This document shows, one piece after another, positions 1-6,614 of a stretch of DNA of 11,768 bases. Each line of letters opens with the position of its first letter. Within the stretch, counting starts at the first letter, position 1. Made by a program: the position numbers and the translations under genes. The DNA lies in contig MZXQ01000062.1 of the NCBI GenBank assembly GCA_002926195.1, positions 1-11,768 of the forward strand, in the 5' to 3' direction. This DNA is from Candidatus Methanomarinus sp. HR1 (GTDB lineage Archaea; Halobacteriota; Methanosarcinia; Methanosarcinales; Methanocomedenaceae). A model generated the notes under the pieces. That model was not told where the DNA came from, did not search any database, and saw only the letters and a program-made list of their open reading frames with translations.

Positions 1-109
1 GACAGGTAAGCCGGGAAATAATTTGATAACGGAATAGTGATATCAAGATTTTAATTGGAAAACTGGAGTGCACCTCTATTAGCGGACAGGTAGTTAAGCA
101 TCAAAAGTC

Positions 110-125
110 TTTGAGATGTCTCAAA
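110..125. repeat. Short palindrome upstream of the TPR remnant
   Basis: TTTGAGA (110-116) and TCTCAAA (119-125) are perfect inverted copies separated by two bases. With one bulged A the arms extend outward by two more pairs. The site lies about 20 bases before a TATA-like stretch, so it could be an operator; function is inferred from position only. Confidence 0.4.
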
Positions 126-141
126 AGATTAACCAAAAAAT

Positions 142-150
142 ACATATATT
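142..150 (+). promoter_or_regulatory. Possible TATA box of the left gene cluster
   Basis: ACATATATT is preceded by an A-rich stretch that could act as a BRE. A start of transcription about 27 bases from the box centre would fall near 173, just before the purine-rich AGGGGAT and the ATG at 185. The call rests on spacing and composition only. Confidence 0.3.
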
Positions 151-184
151 GATTAAGCAGATATATATTAAGGGGATGTAAGTT

Positions 185-439
185 ATGGGTAAAGAAAAGA
201 AAGACAAATTTTCAAGTGAAAAAAAACCAATTGAATGCTTTAATAAATCAATTGAGCTCAATCCAAATAATCCTGATGTATGAAGTAACAAAGGATTTGC
301 AGTTTTCGATTTATTTGATTTAGATGGAGCATTACAATATTTTCAGCAAGCACTTAAAATAGATCCTAATCATGAAGAAGCCAAAAGAGGCATGATAACA
401 ATAATAAAACAAAAAGAAATTGATTCAACATATGTGTGA
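185..439 (+). pseudogene. Decayed TPR-repeat protein gene
   Basis: Read in one frame from the ATG at 185, this encodes 84 codons interrupted by TGA at 281-283 and ended by TGA at 437-439. The residues before the first stop (IECFNKSIELNPNNPDV) and after it (SNKGFAVFDLFDLDGALQYF, then QQALKIDPNHEEAKRG) match the tetratricopeptide consensus of methanosarcinal TPR proteins. The first stop sits where that consensus has Trp (PDxW-NKG), so a single TGG to TGA change explains it. The first repeat also lacks its A helix, so the gene looks truncated at the 5' end as well. TGA ends other genes in this window, so decoding as Trp is unlikely. It could alternatively be a sequencing error in a very short TPR gene. 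Confidence 0.65.
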
Positions 440-484
440 AAGTTTATTGATAATTCGATAATTTTAGGAATGGGGGAAATTAAT

Positions 485-1216
485 ATGAATAAAGATTTTT
501 TAACGATAATTATTAGTCTAACTGTAATCATTATTTTCTTAACTGGATGTATTGAGGAAGAAACCACTGTTTCAACGGAAACACCAACCGCAATCGAATC
601 ACCTACTTCTTTAATTACTCCAATGGAAACATTAACTCCTACAGCTATTCCAACACTTGAAGCAGCATGGGAGCTGAATGTGACATTAAAATCAGGATAT
701 AAATGGTATCAGGACGATGAACTCTATTATGGATTTGCTTATCCTGAAAATTGGGAAATACTACAGAACATTGGCTTAATTGAAGGTCAGGAGAGCGTCG
801 TAATGTTTATGCCTGAAAATCTTGAACCCAGTCCGGAAGATATGGGAATGCCATATATTATAGTAGTAGTTTATTCAAACAGTTCTCTGTCAAGATGGTG
901 GGAAAATCCAGATACTGGAAGTATGGGTTTTGGTACTTCTGGAATAACGGGGGGTTTAAGTCTTGAAAATGGTACTGAAAAGGGAATTATCTCACATTAC
1001 GGACCAGTTACAATAAATGACAGAGATGGATTTGAAGTGATACATGATCCCATTATGTTTGTTGGTTTTTCAAGAACACCTGTGGCTACTGCAAGATATA
1101 TTGTATTTACAGTTGATGATCTTGATTATACAATAGCGGCTATTTCCAAAAATGAATTGTATAGTACATACGAAGACATATTTGAAGAAGTAATAAATTC
1201 GTTTATCATTAGATAA
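485..1216 (+). CDS. Secreted lipoprotein with Thr/Pro linker and PsbP-like domain
   Basis: The product has 243 residues. A short charged start, a hydrophobic stretch and the lipobox LTGC place the lipidated cysteine at residue 22. A Thr/Pro/Ser-rich spacer follows (about 27-60), typical of archaeal surface lipoproteins. The rest is a compact domain beginning YYGFAYPENWEI, with alternating strands; this resembles the PsbP-related domains often annotated in Methanosarcina, though that is recognition by pattern only. The ATG at 485 is preferred over the in-frame ATG at 470 because GGGGGA lies about seven bases upstream of it and the signal peptide then starts with MNK. It is in the same frame as the TPR remnant, with a 45-base gap, and 36 bases separate it from the next gene, so transcription is probably shared. 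Its substrate or partner is unknown. Confidence 0.8.
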   Translation: MNKDFLTIIISLTVIIIFLTGCIEEETTVSTETPTAIESPTSLITPMETLTPTAIPTLEAAWELNVTLKSGYKWYQDDELYYGFAYPENWEILQNIGLIEGQESVVMFMPENLEPSPEDMGMPYIIVVVYSNSSLSRWWENPDTGSMGFGTSGITGGLSLENGTEKGIISHYGPVTINDRDGFEVIHDPIMFVGFSRTPVATARYIVFTVDDLDYTIAAISKNELYSTYEDIFEEVINSFIIR

Positions 1217-1252
1217 TAAAAAAATACTATATGAATTCAAAGTGACAATAAT

Positions 1253-2251
1253 ATGAAGCACATTTTTCATGTAACAATGATCGCAGTCTGTATGCTAATA
1301 GCGATACATTCATCCACAGCGATAACGAATCCAATAGTAGATGTAGAGATCAGCAGGGTTGAGATTGATTCCCTATATCTGAATGTCACAATCAGTAATC
1401 TTGATACAAAAGATATTTATTTAACAGGTTTTGATTATTCGATATCGGATCCAGTGGGAACGTATATTTCTAAAAAATGGGAAATGCCTTTACTTATCAA
1501 ACCAAATAAATCCATTACTCATAGTGGTAATTACTCTATTACTGATGGTGATCCTCTTGAAAACTTTTTACGTAAAGGTTCAGCAAATATCACAATATCA
1601 GGCTCATTATATATGGAAGCTGACTCTAATACTTTTGTGGTTCCATTTTATAAAACTACTACTATTTTCCTTGAAACCGATGAAGCCAACCAGGCTACAA
1701 GTCCCTATATCACGGATATAAAACTTGAAGTGAGTAGATTGACTGATGAGAAAAGTGCCATTAAAAGAATTGTCATTACTACTAATATCTCAATTTTCAA
1801 TCCAAATCCTGTAGCTTTTAATTTGCGAGAGTTTTATTGTGAAATAACTGCTATGCAAAAAAAAGATGAGAAAATGAGAGTATTCAAATCCTTACCTGGT
1901 TGTGGATATAGTTTATCCAATACGCGATTGATCATGCCGAATAATATTTACACCTATAACCTTGAAAAGACAATATCAGATAACGATACCATTCAATATT
2001 TCATAAGTGAAGAACCAAAATACATAAAGGTAAAAGGATCAGCATTCTTAATCCCGAAAGAAACTGGATGGAGCCCAGCTTATTTTGAGCCAGATTTTAA
2101 TACTATAATAACAATAAATGATGAAGAACTCATAGCATCTGTAACACCGATACCTGAAGCGACAATTCCGGAAAAAATATATGGATTTGAAGCAATATAT
2201 GTGATTACAGGAATTTTAGTATCAGCATACTTTTCAAAAATATTCAAATAA
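1253..2251 (+). CDS. Secreted protein with LEA14-like beta domains and PGF-CTERM-like tail
   Basis: The product has 332 residues with an N-terminal signal peptide (about 1-23, ending SSTA). Two similar beta-rich segments (about 25-145 and 150-290) carry the pattern of LEA14/WHy-type domains: 'VEISRVEIDSLYLNVTISNL' in the first and ITTNISIFNPNPVAFNLREF in the second, both describing conserved NP-x-strand turns. A short Pro/Thr linker (TPIPEATIPE) leads to a C-terminal tail starting YGFEAIYVITG, a hydrophobic segment, then a basic end (KIFK). This matches the layout of PGF-CTERM signals processed by archaeosortase, except that the expected Pro before GF is Tyr. A weak AAGTGA precedes the ATG. 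It is probably an envelope-attached protein paired with the upstream lipoprotein. Function is unknown. Confidence 0.75.
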   Translation: MKHIFHVTMIAVCMLIAIHSSTAITNPIVDVEISRVEIDSLYLNVTISNLDTKDIYLTGFDYSISDPVGTYISKKWEMPLLIKPNKSITHSGNYSITDGDPLENFLRKGSANITISGSLYMEADSNTFVVPFYKTTTIFLETDEANQATSPYITDIKLEVSRLTDEKSAIKRIVITTNISIFNPNPVAFNLREFYCEITAMQKKDEKMRVFKSLPGCGYSLSNTRLIMPNNIYTYNLEKTISDNDTIQYFISEEPKYIKVKGSAFLIPKETGWSPAYFEPDFNTIITINDEELIASVTPIPEATIPEKIYGFEAIYVITGILVSAYFSKIFK

Positions 2252-2324
2252 AATAATGAAGTATCCTCCTTTAACTAATTTCATGCGCCTCAGTTGAAAT
2301 ATGCAAAATCCAGATGGTTTACTG

Positions 2325-2353
2325 ATACAATTTTTAAATTCGGTGAATTGTAT
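2325..2353. repeat. 8-bp inverted repeat between the secreted-protein gene and deaD
   Basis: ATACAATT (2325-2332) and AATTGTAT (2346-2353) are perfect inverted copies. A second short pair, AATTC (2337-2341) and GAATT (2345-2349), overlaps the right arm, so the two foldings exclude each other in part. It may be a 3' end structure of the upstream transcript or an operator. Confidence 0.4.
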
Positions 2354-2410
2354 TGTAAGATCAATTTGTATTATGACTGATGTTTTATCATCTATATGAT
2401 TGTAATTCAC

Positions 2411-2436
2411 GAAAAAAAAAATTTATTTTTTTTTTC
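2411..2436. terminator. A10/T10 hairpin, possible terminator
   Basis: G, ten A, TTTA, ten T and C form a perfect 11-bp stem with a four-base loop. The T10 run on the plus strand (2426-2435) is a good archaeal termination signal for the genes ending at 2251, although it lies 175 bases beyond the stop codon. The A and T tracts would also curve the DNA immediately upstream of the TATA-like box at 2438, so a promoter role is an alternative. Confidence 0.45.
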
Positions 2437-2437
2437 C

Positions 2438-2445
2438 ATAAAATA
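2438..2445 (+). promoter_or_regulatory. Possible TATA box of the helicase gene
   Basis: ATAAAATA here is identical to the octamer upstream of the YqaA-type gene (3961-3968). A transcript starting about 27 bases from its centre (near 2468) would have a leader of about 143 bases before the ATG at 2612. Position and sequence support it; there is no direct evidence of transcription. Confidence 0.4.
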
Positions 2446-2511
2446 GGCATAACTATAAGCCAGGGACAACCATTAAGAAAGCTCAATAACTTTTAAGCGT
2501 AAATTAATCTG

Positions 2512-2526
2512 AACTTTCACAAAGTT
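2512..2526 (+). repeat. 6-bp hairpin in the helicase leader
   Basis: AACTTT (2512-2517) and AAAGTT (2521-2526) are perfect inverted copies around the loop CAC. It lies nine bases before the larger alternative structures at 2535-2600 and could form at the same time as either of them. Confidence 0.45.
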
Positions 2527-2534
2527 GTGCTAAT

Positions 2535-2600
2535 AGCTCTTAATTGTTTTTAATAACGTAATGAATTGGACAAAAAAAAGCAATTAAGCAGCTTTTTTTT
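2535..2600 (+). promoter_or_regulatory. Candidate RNA switch with two exclusive hairpins before deaD
   Basis: Two foldings compete for the same segment. In the first, AAAAAAAAGC (2572-2581) pairs perfectly with GCTTTTTTTT (2591-2600) around a nine-base loop. In the second, AGCTCTTAATTG (2535-2546) pairs with CAATTAAGCAGCT (2581-2593), giving 12 pairs with one bulged C (2589). The second uses the loop and right base of the first, so they cannot coexist. The second leaves seven T (2594-2600) free right after the stem, like an intrinsic terminator; the first hides the T tract in the stem. The ATG follows 11 bases later. Control of a helicase by temperature or by its own activity would fit, but this is inferred. 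Confidence 0.5.
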
Positions 2601-2611
2601 AATATAAAATT

Positions 2612-3832
2612 ATGGAAAGTTTAAATATGGAAAATTTTAAAAATCTTGGTATCAGTGAGCGACTTCTAAAAACTATAAATGATGAGAATTTCGATCATCC
2701 TACCGAAATACAGGAAAAATCGATCCCGTTAATCCTTGCGGGGGAAGATGTTATAGCCGGATCAGCCACTGGTTCAGGAAAGACTCTTGCATTTGCTTGT
2801 GGTATATTACAGACTGCCAAAAAAGGAAAAGGGATACAGGCTTTGGTCCTGACTCCTACGAGAGAATTGGCAGAGCAGGTCACAAGTGCTTTAAAGAAAT
2901 TCTCAAAATCAATTCCTTTGAAAATTATATCAGTCTATGGTGGTGTGGGTATTAATGAGCAGATCAGGGGTTTAAAGACAGCAGATGTGGTTGTAGGAAC
3001 ACCGGGCAGAATGCTTGATCATATGGAAAGAAAGACCATTAAATTCAATAAGGTAGAAACACTGGTGCTTGATGAAGCAGACCGGATGTTAGATATGGGA
3101 TTTATGGACGATGTGACTAAAATTATTAATAGATGTCCTGAGGACCGGCAGACCCTTTTATTCTCTGCTACGATCTCAAAAGAAATTGTCAAGCTTGGCA
3201 GAAAATTTATGTATGAACCGATCCATGTAAAAGTTAAATCTAATATCGATGCATCACAATTAGACCAGAGCTATTATAGAATTAAAGCGAATATGAAATT
3301 TTCTTTACTCCTGCATCTATTGAAAAATGAAAACTCAGACCTGTCAATGGTTTTCTGCAATACTAAAAGATATACCGATACGGTCGCTAAGAACCTGAAA
3401 TCCTCAGGTGTTAATGCCCAGGCTATTCATGGCGGATTAACCCAGAACAAGCGCAACAATGTTATGAAGCAATTCCATGCAGGGAAAGCCGGTGTTCTTG
3501 TATGTACAGATGTGGCTGCAAGGGGACTTGATATCAATGGTGTTTCCCATGTATACAATTACGATATTCCCAGGGAAAGTAAACAGTATATCCACAGAAT
3601 CGGAAGAACTGCAAGAGCTGGAAAAGAAGGGAAGGCAATTAATATTATTTCTGAAAAAGATAATGATAACTTCAAAAATGTATTGAAATTTAATGATGTT
3701 GTGATAAGGAAAGAAAAGTTACCTGCTATAGAAAAGATACAAATAAAAAGGTCAACACAAATTGGAATTAAACAGAACAATAAACGCAACTTCAGAAAAA
3801 GGACTAATTCTAACAGACACAAGAATCGATAG
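2612..3832 (+). CDS. deaD: DEAD-box ATP-dependent RNA helicase
   Basis: A 406-residue superfamily 2 RNA helicase that unwinds or remodels RNA using ATP in the cytoplasm. All core motifs are intact: an N-terminal Q-motif region ending PTEIQEKSIP (30-39), Walker A GSATGSGKT (50-58), PTRELA (82-87), TPGR (130-133), DEAD (154-157), SAT (185-187), VFCNTK (247-252), TDVAARGLD (299-307) and HRIGRTAR (328-335). After the second RecA domain comes a short, strongly basic tail (about 378-406, rich in Lys, Arg and Asn) that probably adds RNA affinity. An RRM-type or long Gly/Arg extension, as in many DeaD proteins, is absent. Two possible starts exist, 2612 and 2627; neither has a clear ribosome site, and the second starts directly before the Q-motif region. 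The gene is alone on its transcript, with a structured leader and terminators behind. It ends in TAG followed in frame by TGA nine bases on. Confidence 0.93.
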   Translation: MESLNMENFKNLGISERLLKTINDENFDHPTEIQEKSIPLILAGEDVIAGSATGSGKTLAFACGILQTAKKGKGIQALVLTPTRELAEQVTSALKKFSKSIPLKIISVYGGVGINEQIRGLKTADVVVGTPGRMLDHMERKTIKFNKVETLVLDEADRMLDMGFMDDVTKIINRCPEDRQTLLFSATISKEIVKLGRKFMYEPIHVKVKSNIDASQLDQSYYRIKANMKFSLLLHLLKNENSDLSMVFCNTKRYTDTVAKNLKSSGVNAQAIHGGLTQNKRNNVMKQFHAGKAGVLVCTDVAARGLDINGVSHVYNYDIPRESKQYIHRIGRTARAGKEGKAINIISEKDNDNFKNVLKFNDVVIRKEKLPAIEKIQIKRSTQIGIKQNNKRNFRKRTNSNRHKNR

Positions 3833-3833
3833 T

Positions 3834-3899
3834 TTGGCTGAAAAGCTAATTTTTTTTTTTTAATTTGCTCCATACCCGAGCACATTATACACTTTTTTT
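3834..3899 (+). terminator. Tandem terminators after deaD
   Basis: A small GCT-GAAA-AGC hairpin is followed by a run of twelve T (3850-3861). A second hairpin, TGCTC (3866-3870) with GAGCA (3878-3882), is followed by seven T (3893-3899). T tracts of this kind end archaeal transcription. Confidence 0.65.
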
Positions 3900-3945
3900 G
3901 GATTCATTAAAGATACCTCTGAGTGCTTATGCCGAATATTCTTGA

Positions 3946-3976
3946 TCTGATCTCGACAGGATAAAATACGATCAGA
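3946..3976. promoter_or_regulatory. Inverted repeat flanking a TATA-like box
   Basis: TCTGATC (3946-3952) and GATCAGA (3970-3976) are perfect inverted copies that bracket ATAAAATA (3961-3968). A start near 3991 would give a leader of about 23 bases before the ATG at 4014. A dimeric repressor bound to such arms would cover the TATA box, so this is a candidate operator and promoter. Confidence 0.4.
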
Positions 3977-4013
3977 AACCAAATAAGATGTGAGGAAAGT
4001 AAGGTAAAATAAT

Positions 4014-4448
4014 ATGATACATACCATTACAATTTATTGTACTTTATTTTTTACCAGTTTTTTAGCTTCAACTATCATACCATTGGGTTCCGAAGGGATG
4101 GTAGTCTATATGATAACAAAAGGTTATAATATAGTATTGGTTGTTGTTATTGCATCAATTGGAAATTATCTTGGTGCGTGCACTACTTATATGATAGGTT
4201 ATATTGGGCGTCAAAAGGCTCTTGAAAAGTACCTAAAAATTAATCAGGTGGATTTTGCAAGAGCTGAAAAATTATTCACAAAATATGGATCGCCTGTGTT
4301 ATTATTTACATGGCTTCCAATAATAGGAGACGTATTCGCAGCTATTGGAGGTATTTTAAAATTTAATTTTTTACTTTTCTCAATATATGTGTTCACTGGA
4401 AAATTTATTAGATATTTGGTTGTCGCTTATTTTGCGGGAATAATATAA
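4014..4448 (+). CDS. DedA/YqaA-type small integral membrane protein
   Basis: The 144-residue product is almost entirely hydrophobic, with about four membrane segments (about 5-34, 38-64, 92-120 and 122-142). It has the features of the YqaA branch of the DedA/SNARE-associated family: a conserved acid after the first segment (PLGSEGMV, E27), N-x-x-GA (residues 51-55) followed by an aromatic and IGYIGR, then F-x-KYGSP and W-LPIIGD (about 88-106) before a small-residue stretch AAIGGIL. DedA proteins act in membrane homeostasis and lipid flipping in bacteria; what this archaeal one moves is unknown. AAGG lies about nine bases before the ATG. It is convergent with fdhD, with only 56 bases between them. 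Confidence 0.8.
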   Translation: MIHTITIYCTLFFTSFLASTIIPLGSEGMVVYMITKGYNIVLVVVIASIGNYLGACTTYMIGYIGRQKALEKYLKINQVDFARAEKLFTKYGSPVLLFTWLPIIGDVFAAIGGILKFNFLLFSIYVFTGKFIRYLVVAYFAGII

Positions 4449-4504
4449 ATTGCTTTCTTTTGGCCCGATATTTTCATAATCCATATTCAAGACATCCCCA
4501 AGCC

Positions 4505-5314
4505 TCAGATAACTCTATGTGCCCGGGTATATACATACAAGTTTGGCTTTCGTGCAAATGCCACAAGAGTGATACCTACCTTTTCTGCCAGCCATATACC
4601 CTCACTTAAGGGCGCAGCTTTGCTTGCAATGAGTACAAACCCTGCCCGTGCTGCCTTAGCAACCATGGTAACCGAGAGTCTGCCTGTGGTCACCAGTGCA
4701 CAATCCGCAGGGTCCATTCCGCTAAGCATCACTTTTCCAACTACCTTATCCACAGAACACGCCCTGCTGACGTCTTCACAGAACGCGAGGATCTCTCCCC
4801 CGGAGTTAAATATTATCGAAGAGTGTGTGCCTCCTGTTTTCCTCCATGACTTTGCACGCTCTTTAAGCTGCCCTATCGCATTAAAAATATCATTTCTCTC
4901 AAAGCAGACGGTCGAACTGATAGAATTGAAATCTTCGGTTCTGTCATATAGGCTCTTTTGTTCGAGTTGTTCTATATCTACTTTAATGTTACATTCAATA
5001 GATGCGCCACTGACCTGAATAGAAATGATCTGATCAGGTGAACTTATTAAACCTTCGCACAATAAAAAACCTGCTGCAAGTTCTTCAAGTTCTAGCGGAC
5101 TTGCAAAAAAAGAAGTAATATGGACGTTGTTCACTTCGAACTTGAAGTTCTTTTCAATACTAACGTCCACATCTATCTTAGCTCTGTCACTTTTAGTGAT
5201 CTCAAGGCATTGCATGGATGTATTAAATGCCGGGATATGAGATGGAGTTTCATATCTCCAATAATCTTTCCATCCCTCATCCCTGTTTACATGCCAATCA
5301 TCCTTGATATTCAT
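4505..5314 (-). CDS. fdhD: FdhD-type cofactor sulfurtransferase, last gene of the fmd operon
   Basis: The 269-residue product belongs to the FdhD family, which passes sulfur to the metal-bis-pterin cofactor of formate dehydrogenases. Family features are ELAAGFLLCEGLI (77-90), TGGTHSSIIF (160-169), VDKVVG (188-193), ALVTTGRLSV and the end AFARxxxLYVYTRAHRV. It is diverged at important places: the CxxC loop that carries the sulfur-bearing cysteine has a single cysteine here (C137, in STVCFERN), and the usual EDVGRHNAVDK reads EDVSRACSVDK (180-190). An extra charged and aromatic N-terminus of about 35 residues precedes the core. Its ATG overlaps the fmdB stop as ATGA, so translation is coupled. 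A role in maturing the Fmd cofactor follows from context and family, not from a test. Confidence 0.85.
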   Translation of the reverse strand: MNIKDDWHVNRDEGWKDYWRYETPSHIPAFNTSMQCLEITKSDRAKIDVDVSIEKNFKFEVNNVHITSFFASPLELEELAAGFLLCEGLISSPDQIISIQVSGASIECNIKVDIEQLEQKSLYDRTEDFNSISSTVCFERNDIFNAIGQLKERAKSWRKTGGTHSSIIFNSGGEILAFCEDVSRACSVDKVVGKVMLSGMDPADCALVTTGRLSVTMVAKAARAGFVLIASKAAPLSEGIWLAEKVGITLVAFARKPNLYVYTRAHRVI

Positions 5315-6612
5315 GACATCGACTTGATCTTGGCAAAGAGTTGTTTGAGAGTATCCTCATTGCTCATTGTATACTCAAACGGAGAGCTTGTGAACGGCTT
5401 AAAGTATATTGGGACGTTATCCAGTCGATAAAACGTACCATCACACTCCATAGCATCGATCACACCAGGTAGTACCACATCAGATGCAACTGTTGTAGGA
5501 CAAGGTGCAATGTCCAGGCAGACCATAGGTATCTGTGCAAGGTACGAAGCGCAGTCTGCCGGTGTATGGCACACGAGATCAGCACACATAACAAACGCGG
5601 CGTCCACATCACGTTCTCTTAGCACGTCCACCGTGGTATACTCGCCGGGGTTGAATCTCGGGTATCCCTTTGCAAAATCAAGACCGAATGGGTAGCCGTA
5701 CAGATATGATGCGAGTTGGTTGAAACCTGCAACATTGCAGTGACCTCTCAAAGCTCCTAGTGAGAACTTTGTATAGTTGTTAAGTTCCTTTATAAGGTTC
5801 AATGCCATCTCCACGTTTCTGTGCTTGCCATAGGACGATCCGACTCCCAGTCCCACATAAACAGCGCCGAAATTGGATTCTTTCATCATTTCCACCATCT
5901 GATTCATCTGGTCCAAAGGTACACCGGTGATCTCTGCTACTGATGGATGTGGAGTCTTACCATTGAGTATTGTTAACAGCCCGCTGAATAGCTCATAATC
6001 GGTGTTCGGATTGATCTGAATATGAAGATCGGCTGCATCAGCAGTAGGTGTCTTTCTCGGATCCACGCAAATTACGGTTCTATCAAACCTACCGCGTTTT
6101 GTCCAGTAGCCTCTTGGAAAGATGCCGTATCTGGACATGTGTCTTGGCATGGACTCAAGCGCGTTGCATCCCCAGTACACAGAAAGATTGGCCCTGTTCT
6201 TTGTCTGTCCTGCAGTAGCACCGACACAGCCGGATTCCTGTATACCCATTACTGTCGGACCATGACAGATAGTAGCATTGGAATCTACTGCAGCACCAAG
6301 GTACTCTCCTATATGCAGTCCAACTTCCTGAGCCTCACATGAAGTCTCACTGCCCAAAAAAAGTAGAGGCCGTTTTGCAGAAGTAAGTATTTCAGCGGCC
6401 TTTGTGAGTGCCTCATCCCAGGCAGCCTTCTTCAACTTGCCGTTGTCTTTTATCATCGGATCTCTGATACGGTGGGAACTTACCACTTCCTGGAACTTTG
6501 CATTCCCCATCTTGCATGCATTTTTAACAGTGATCTTATCACCTTTAAGTTCCACTTGAATATCGTCGCACGAACCTCCGCATACAGGACATATTATATT
6601 CTTAGAAAACAT
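5311..6612 (-). CDS. fmdB: Formylmethanofuran dehydrogenase subunit B, catalytic metal-pterin subunit
   Basis: The 433-residue product is the subunit that reduces CO2 to formate (or the reverse) at a Mo or W bis-pterin site inside the complex. The N-terminus holds the [4Fe-4S] motif C8-x2-C11-x3-C15 with C33. The metal ligand lies in ATICHGPTVMG: Cys116, matching the Cys or Sec at position 118 in characterised FwdB. It is cysteine here, not selenocysteine. DPRKTPTADAADLHIQ and GALRGHCNVAG are cofactor-binding segments of the molybdopterin oxidoreductase fold. Full length is close to that of the family (about 430). It starts two bases after the fmdD stop with GGAGGG upstream and overlaps fdhD by four bases. 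Whether Mo or W is used cannot be told from the sequence; gene order favours the fmd type. Confidence 0.95.
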   Translation of the reverse strand: MFSKNIICPVCGGSCDDIQVELKGDKITVKNACKMGNAKFQEVVSSHRIRDPMIKDNGKLKKAAWDEALTKAAEILTSAKRPLLFLGSETSCEAQEVGLHIGEYLGAAVDSNATICHGPTVMGIQESGCVGATAGQTKNRANLSVYWGCNALESMPRHMSRYGIFPRGYWTKRGRFDRTVICVDPRKTPTADAADLHIQINPNTDYELFSGLLTILNGKTPHPSVAEITGVPLDQMNQMVEMMKESNFGAVYVGLGVGSSYGKHRNVEMALNLIKELNNYTKFSLGALRGHCNVAGFNQLASYLYGYPFGLDFAKGYPRFNPGEYTTVDVLRERDVDAAFVMCADLVCHTPADCASYLAQIPMVCLDIAPCPTTVASDVVLPGVIDAMECDGTFYRLDNVPIYFKPFTSSPFEYTMSNEDTLKQLFAKIKSMS

Positions 6613-6614
6613 TT

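Larger units (their letters stand above)
1..184. other. Non-coding 5' flank, no gene seen
   Basis: No convincing coding frame is visible in this AT-rich stretch. It holds a short palindrome (110-125) and a TATA-like stretch near 142-150, and ends in a purine-rich AGGGGAT (171-177) that could serve as the ribosome binding site of the decayed TPR gene starting at 185. The octamer GACAGGTA occurs twice (1-8 and 85-92), which may be chance. Confidence 0.4.
2252..2611. other. Repeat-rich intergenic region and probable helicase leader
   Basis: No gene is seen in these 360 bases. The stretch contains an 8-bp inverted repeat (2325-2353), an A10/T10 hairpin (2411-2436), a TATA-like ATAAAATA (2438-2445) and a probable untranslated leader of about 140 bases holding at least three further inverted repeats. 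No clear Shine-Dalgarno site precedes the helicase start. Long leaders are known for the cold-responsive deaD gene of Methanococcoides burtonii; the similarity here is in layout, not in a sequence I can align. Confidence 0.5.

Noticed and set aside
1..92. GACAGGTA repeated at 1-8 and 85-92
   Set aside because: Only eight bases in two copies, with no further copies nearby; too little to call an attachment site or repeat array.
185..1216. One long recoded protein reading through two TGA codons from the TPR segment into the lipoprotein
   Set aside because: TGA ends fmdA, fmdC, fmdB and fdhD in this window, and the lipoprotein has its own ribosome site and signal peptide.
2263..2275. TATCCTCCTTTAA resembling an anti-Shine-Dalgarno sequence after the 1253-2251 gene
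   Set aside because: Neither a pairing partner nor a reading frame on the opposite strand starts near it; probably chance.
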